Shown here: in pieces, positions 40,201 to 46,200 of the stretch
How the letters are laid out: each line of letters begins with the position of its first letter
Position numbering within the stretch: the first letter of the stretch is position 1
Assembly (NCBI GenBank): GCA_013365325.1
Contig: JABVXV010000046.1
Location: 277,999 to 341,998 of the forward strand
Source of the DNA: Dipetalonema caudispina
Lineage: Eukaryota; Nematoda; Chromadorea; Rhabditida; Onchocercidae
DNA: 64,000 nucleotides
Reading direction: 5' to 3'
Translations under genes and position numbers: made by a program
The notes under the pieces: generated by a model
Database searches by the model: none
What the model saw: the letters and a program-made list of their open reading frames with translations, nothing else
What the model was told of the DNA's origin: nothing

Positions 40201-43200
40201 TCAAATCATCACTTGAAATTGCTATAGTATTACCTAAAGTATGAATTATGTTTATTTCTTGATAAGTAATTTGAAAGATAACAGAAGTTTGTAAATAGTA
40301 ATGGCGTGTCGAAAAACACCACACAATCCACATCATTACTTTTCTATGGCAAATAGGATAGAAAGTCAGATGTCATATTAAAATTTCAAGTATCTAAAAA
40401 TATTTCAAGCACCTATAACAGCTATTTTGTTAAGGATAACAGAAAATTTGGAGCTGTAGAAATAAGAAATAAACAAAAGCTCAAACTCAGTAACTGATTA
40501 TATAAATAAGTACCTGACCTGTAACTGTAGGTGGCATTTCTTGCACTGCATGTAAGTGCTTATCACTTTGCATATGTATGCTTAAATTACCCTTCGTTGT
40601 AGTACTATACTTGCATATTTCGCAACGATATGGTTTATAGCCGCATGAATAGCTTTCACCACGAGCCAGTCGAGGATGCGGTCGATTATGTAAGCAGAAA
40701 ATGCATTTCACCTGAAAAAAAAAAAAATATTTCGAGATTGTTTGTTAAGGATCGTGATAATTACTTAAGATTTTATTAAGAGATCTTTGACATGGAACGA
40801 CTATAATATACAGCCATTATATTACTCATCTAATGAGTCGTTCATTAATCTGATATACCAACATAATATACGGTATACTAACATAAGCGTAAGGGATCAG
40901 TTTAGGATTTATTGGAAGAGAAAGCGAGAATTATAGTTAGATGCATATATCAGACCTCATGACCCGCATGTTTTTCTTTCATATGAATTTCCAATGTTTC
41001 TTGATACTTGTAATGCCAGTTGCACTTCGGACATTTTAATGTTTTAGAACTGTTTCGAGCTGTTAGCGTTGTGGCTGACAATACCGATACAGATGACGAG
41101 GAGCCGGGCATATCTTCTGAAAAATAATTATAAATTAAGAATTCACAAATTGCTATGAGAAGAAATGAAAAATAGCGGTGATCGACACAAAGAATATTAA
41201 GGGTCGTAATGATTACCAGAGAAAAGATCGAAAAATAGCAGAGCTAGAGGACGTTGTATACTGCACTGATGAGAAGAGTGAAGGTGAAAGCTTAGGATCA
41301 CAGACCCTAAGAAATTATGATTACATAACAAGACCAGATGCTACTCTAGAGAGAATTGGCTCCTTTCTGGAAGATTGGTTCAGAAAATATGTAGATGTAA
41401 ATGGCACCATAGTTACAAGCCAAATTTTTTAATAAATGCAATACCGCGAAGTCATTCGTCAACATTTGCAAGATAGTAATACTCAGACATGATTATCGAT
41501 CTATTTTGAGATCTTTGGTGATAGAAATCTTAAAATTTCTGATAAGGACTTTCTAACGTCGAAAAAACTAAGGGCTTCTAACTTGAACAAGTATCAGGAG
41601 AAAACGAAATATTCCTGCACATTTATCACATCATGAAAATTTATAATGAGCCTTACATTAGTTATGCCATAAATCAAATCGTCCAATTGCTTAATCTCCA
41701 CATTTTTAAATCTTCTCCCTCGGAAAAAGATCAGTTCTTCACGACACTGACACCAAATCTTACTACATAATCCTAACTTCTTACGACTAATGATTTTCAG
41801 CTTTTATCTTCCTCTGAATTTAGGATGATGATTACGATCTTTAATCTTGTTCAGCACCTTCCGCTTTCAACATCGTTTTGCTTCTTCAGAATTCTTTTTG
41901 AAATCGGTTACTACAATCCTTCATACTTATATCAAAAATAAATTTTACTCGATTAAAGTTAAGTTAATTTCTGTCCATATTTCCATCATTTCTATAGTCG
42001 CATTACCACATCTCATGTTAACTGATTTATGAATATCACGAGTGAAATCTATATCTCAAAACGTGATGACAGTTTCTATTGAAATCAATTTGGCTCAAGA
42101 GAAATTTGATTGGAGTTAGATGCAGTTATCAGTTGGTAATTGCATCTAACTCTACCTACCAGTTGTGCTAGTTGATGCCAGCCCTTGAGAAGATCCGTTC
42201 ATCAAATTCATCGGAACACGTTGCAAAATCCTGTTCGTGGTGAAATCAGCATCCGTTGACAGAATCATCGTCCGTTGCAAAAGGCGATCCATATCCATGA
42301 TCCCGATACTGCCGTCAGCCCCTAGCTCTGTTCCCGAATCATAAAATACTGTACTTGAGAACGGTAATGAACCACTGGTGCTGAAAATTATGCAAATTTT
42401 TAGAAACTAATTCAAATAAATGCTTCAACATTTGCATAATTAATAATTAGTAGTGTCTTGGTTTCGACAAAGAGTCAGAAGAAATATATGGAGTGAGATC
42501 GAGAAGAAATACAGAATAAGAGATGAAATGCGAAGTACAGTGGTGGAAATATAGGAAGGTCAAGCTTACAGGAGGAGATTAGGACTAGTGGAGATAGGAG
42601 AAAATACATTTAGGTTTCATCCATAGATCTTACCATAAGTTTGAGATAACCTCCTGAATAGCATTTCTGCACAGTACATGAGATATATACTAGCTGTTAA
42701 AATGTGAATTACAACAGAAATATTCTTTAATTTTAGCAGTTTTCAATTAATTTAAAAACTTCTACTCATTCGCCTACGTTCCATTCCTTGAAATTTATTT
42801 TAATTTTGCACAGTTCTTTATAACTGCCAAAAATTTTGCAAGTTCACCATTCTATAAAAGATTTCCATTTTGTTAAGTTTGAAATTTGATAGAAAAAAAC
42901 TGTGCAACAAACAAGAAGTAAATGGAAAAAGTTGGGCTGGTGTTGCTAAAATTGTTCCGTTTAGCATTTCGAATTTCTTTCTTAGAAGAGAAAAATTACA
43001 ATAATGAGCTACTTGCTAAATAAGTCTTTCAAAAACGACATCACTATTACGTTAGACAAAAGCCGTATTATAAGACTGAAATGCCAACGTTGAAAGTGAC
43101 ACCTTCACGAGTGCAAGAGGATGAATGAAGTAAAAATGATAAACATCTCATTTATGAAAAAGAAGACAAAAATCACAAGAAATTTATTCTCTCCTCCTAT

Positions 43201-46200
43201 CTTAAATGTTCCCATCAACTTGTTAATTCTATGATCACTCAGATATTCCAATCAATCTGTTAATTCCGTGGTAACCTTTCACAAACATCTCAGCTTCGTC
43301 TCTTCTATACAAAATATATATTTTACATGCTAATAAAAATAAACCGTTCAATGGATTCCAAACCGATAGGGTATGTTTGCTTCTCGTCAGATTCGGTAAT
43401 CGTTTCGGGAGAACATTTCTGCTCTGCTGGAGTTGTTTCAATCTGATCAAAACATCCTTCAAAAAGCACCTGAAATTTAACATTTTCATTTTTTGCTAGT
43501 TAGCTATGTTTTTAAGCTGGATTTTTCGTTATTTCTTCTCAAATAAATCATCTTAAATGATTTTCCTAATTCAATTCAAACCACTAACATTCTACTCTGT
43601 AAATTTTTCTGGAAGAATTTTCAGAAAGTTTTTTCTAATTTCACGTATCATCGAATCGAACCATAAAACTTTTTTAGATATTTCACATTTGGCAAACGGT
43701 ATGATATTATTACTGAGGAAAATAACGATTGATAAAAGAAAGAGTGGTATCAAAAAAGCAATCCTTTAAATGTTTAAATTGAAATTTTATTTATTTCGTC
43801 TCAATCTCTTCAAAATGTTAGTAGAATAAATATGCAAATTAATGGAATAAGAGGATTGTGAAGCGTGCCGAATGAATGAATGCTTGCCAAACTGAGTGCA
43901 ACAGTGCAGTGCTGCTAATGATGATGGCTTAATATTTACAAAAGTGTGAATATCTCCGCCGATGGCGGTGTCTGAGGTAGTGTGTGTCACTGCAAGCCAA
44001 ACCACTGTATAAACATATCACTAATGCTTCACAGATATGCCTGTATATTTATTATGTCCATGTATGCTGCCTGCATGTGTGTATGTGTATGTATCTGTCT
44101 GTGTATATATATATGTGTGTATGTGTATGTATGTGTATGCATGTGTATGTATGTGTATGTGTGTGTATGTGTGCGTCCGTCGCCTGATTGTTCGGTTGTC
44201 ATCGTTGGGATCCAATGAGGGGACCAATTTGATCAGCGTGCAAAAAAAGTTAGGTCAGTCTATAGCTTATCTTTCAAGCAGAATTTTATTTTTGTAGCTT
44301 TAGAATTTATGATTCGGATGAAAGAATGAAATTTCAATTCAAAAAATACATGACTCATTTGGTTTCATTTCTCAACTAACATTGCAGACGATGAAGTGTT
44401 AGCATTAAAGAAAATTTTCAAAATTACTTTAATGCCAACGAAAATTTAAGAATCGGTTTGTAAAGTATCTTGTGAATTACTTCATTACTGTCACAAGAAA
44501 AGTCGGAAATCGTTTGCTCACATTTGTAGTTCTGCAATCAAGATTTTATGGTGTTTAAATCTTCCTCACTACTAAAGTTAACTGTTGGATTATTTGTTGT
44601 TCGTGAACTTCTGCTAGCAAGAAGTTGAAAGATATATGAAGCACACCTGGTTGCAATATGTGATGAATTTCTACATGTTATTCTCAATCCGCTCGGTTAT
44701 AGCAATTGAATTCATTATTTCTTGCGAAAAATATTTATGATAATAATGACGATAACGATAATTATCTAATTCTAATACTTCATATATCTTTTAGAAAAAA
44801 CTTCACTTCCCTACGGATTTTGGATCAGAATTTGGTGCTAAAATTTCAAAATCTAAGCCAAAAAATGTCAGACAGGAGATACGAATAACAATTTAAATAT
44901 AATGATGATAATGATTATGATGGTGATTACGATAAGGATCTTGACAATGGGTAGATTGTAGTTAATGTTATTATGCAAAAAAAAAAAAAAAAAAGGAAAC
45001 ATATATCCCGCATTTTTATCTCCAACAAGAAATAAGCTAAAGGAAGTAAATTTGAGAAAATATATTTCCTCTCTCCTCCCATTTGTAATACATTTCGAAG
45101 ATGTTATGGAATAACAGCTAAGAAATTATCTTTAATTGAGAATGTCATCAATTCAATTTCTTTAGAAGGAATATATATAAATTCAAAAAGAAGGAAGAAA
45201 ATTCGGGAAACATTGATTTATTAAAACTAAATCAAACTAGCCGCCGATCACAATTCGCTGATGGACGAAAGAAAGGATTCGTATTATAGCAATTAAATAT
45301 TTTCGTAGACGTAACTTAACTTGAATAACTTTTTAAAGATTGATATTTTAAGGAAGATATAATTACAACATTCGATGCAAAATATACAATGAAGATCAAA
45401 TTGCTCGGTAGAAAAGGGGTAGAGAAGTATATGTGTTATAATTAGCAAATAATTATACATTTCATCATCCCTTTCTTCTCTCTACCAATTTCCAAACACA
45501 ACTATGCGTGATGATAATAGTATATACAGAATGATTAGAAATAGCGACTATCTGTTACAAAGCCTTCGAGAAAATAAATTTAAACTAATAAGAAAATATG
45601 AAGTGACACCTTTTCAACAATTATTCTATCATTAAATATTCCTATCAATATGTGCAAAATCTGAAAAATATGCCTAATCGGGAGATCAGATCAAAGATAT
45701 AAAAATAAAATTGAAACAGATGTTATACACTACTTTCGTCCTGTAAGATTTACAGCAGTATTACGGCATAATCCGTCAGAAGTTTCACAGGTTTGATAAA
45801 AAATAAACCAATGATTTCAAATAAAGGCGGATATTACAGCATTACATTTTAAACTATCCTATTGATGAATATTGAAATTGCACATGGCCAAATTTTCTGT
45901 ACTTTTCGTCTAAATTATTATTTCTGACTAATTTTTTGAATAAAATTTATTGCAACAAGAATTCACATACCGGATTAAAAGTATGGTCGAAACTTGCGTC
46001 ACTTACTGCTGTTGCACCGCTCTTATTACTGTTATTGATGTCGTTACTGATGCTGCAGTTCTTACTGTTGGAATGCGGCACCGAATTTGACCTCATACAA
46101 TTTATGCTAAAAAATTTTAATTTAACCAGCATATTTTTATTATTTGAAATTGAAAGAAAGAAGCGCGAGCGTGTACAAATGAAAACTATTCCTCGACATG

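Noticed and set aside
41167..41432. Plus-strand acidic open frame in the 1.0-kb zfh-2 intron
   Set aside because: It contains no ATG and has no convincing splice partners; overlap with host exons on the other strand makes a nested gene unlikely.
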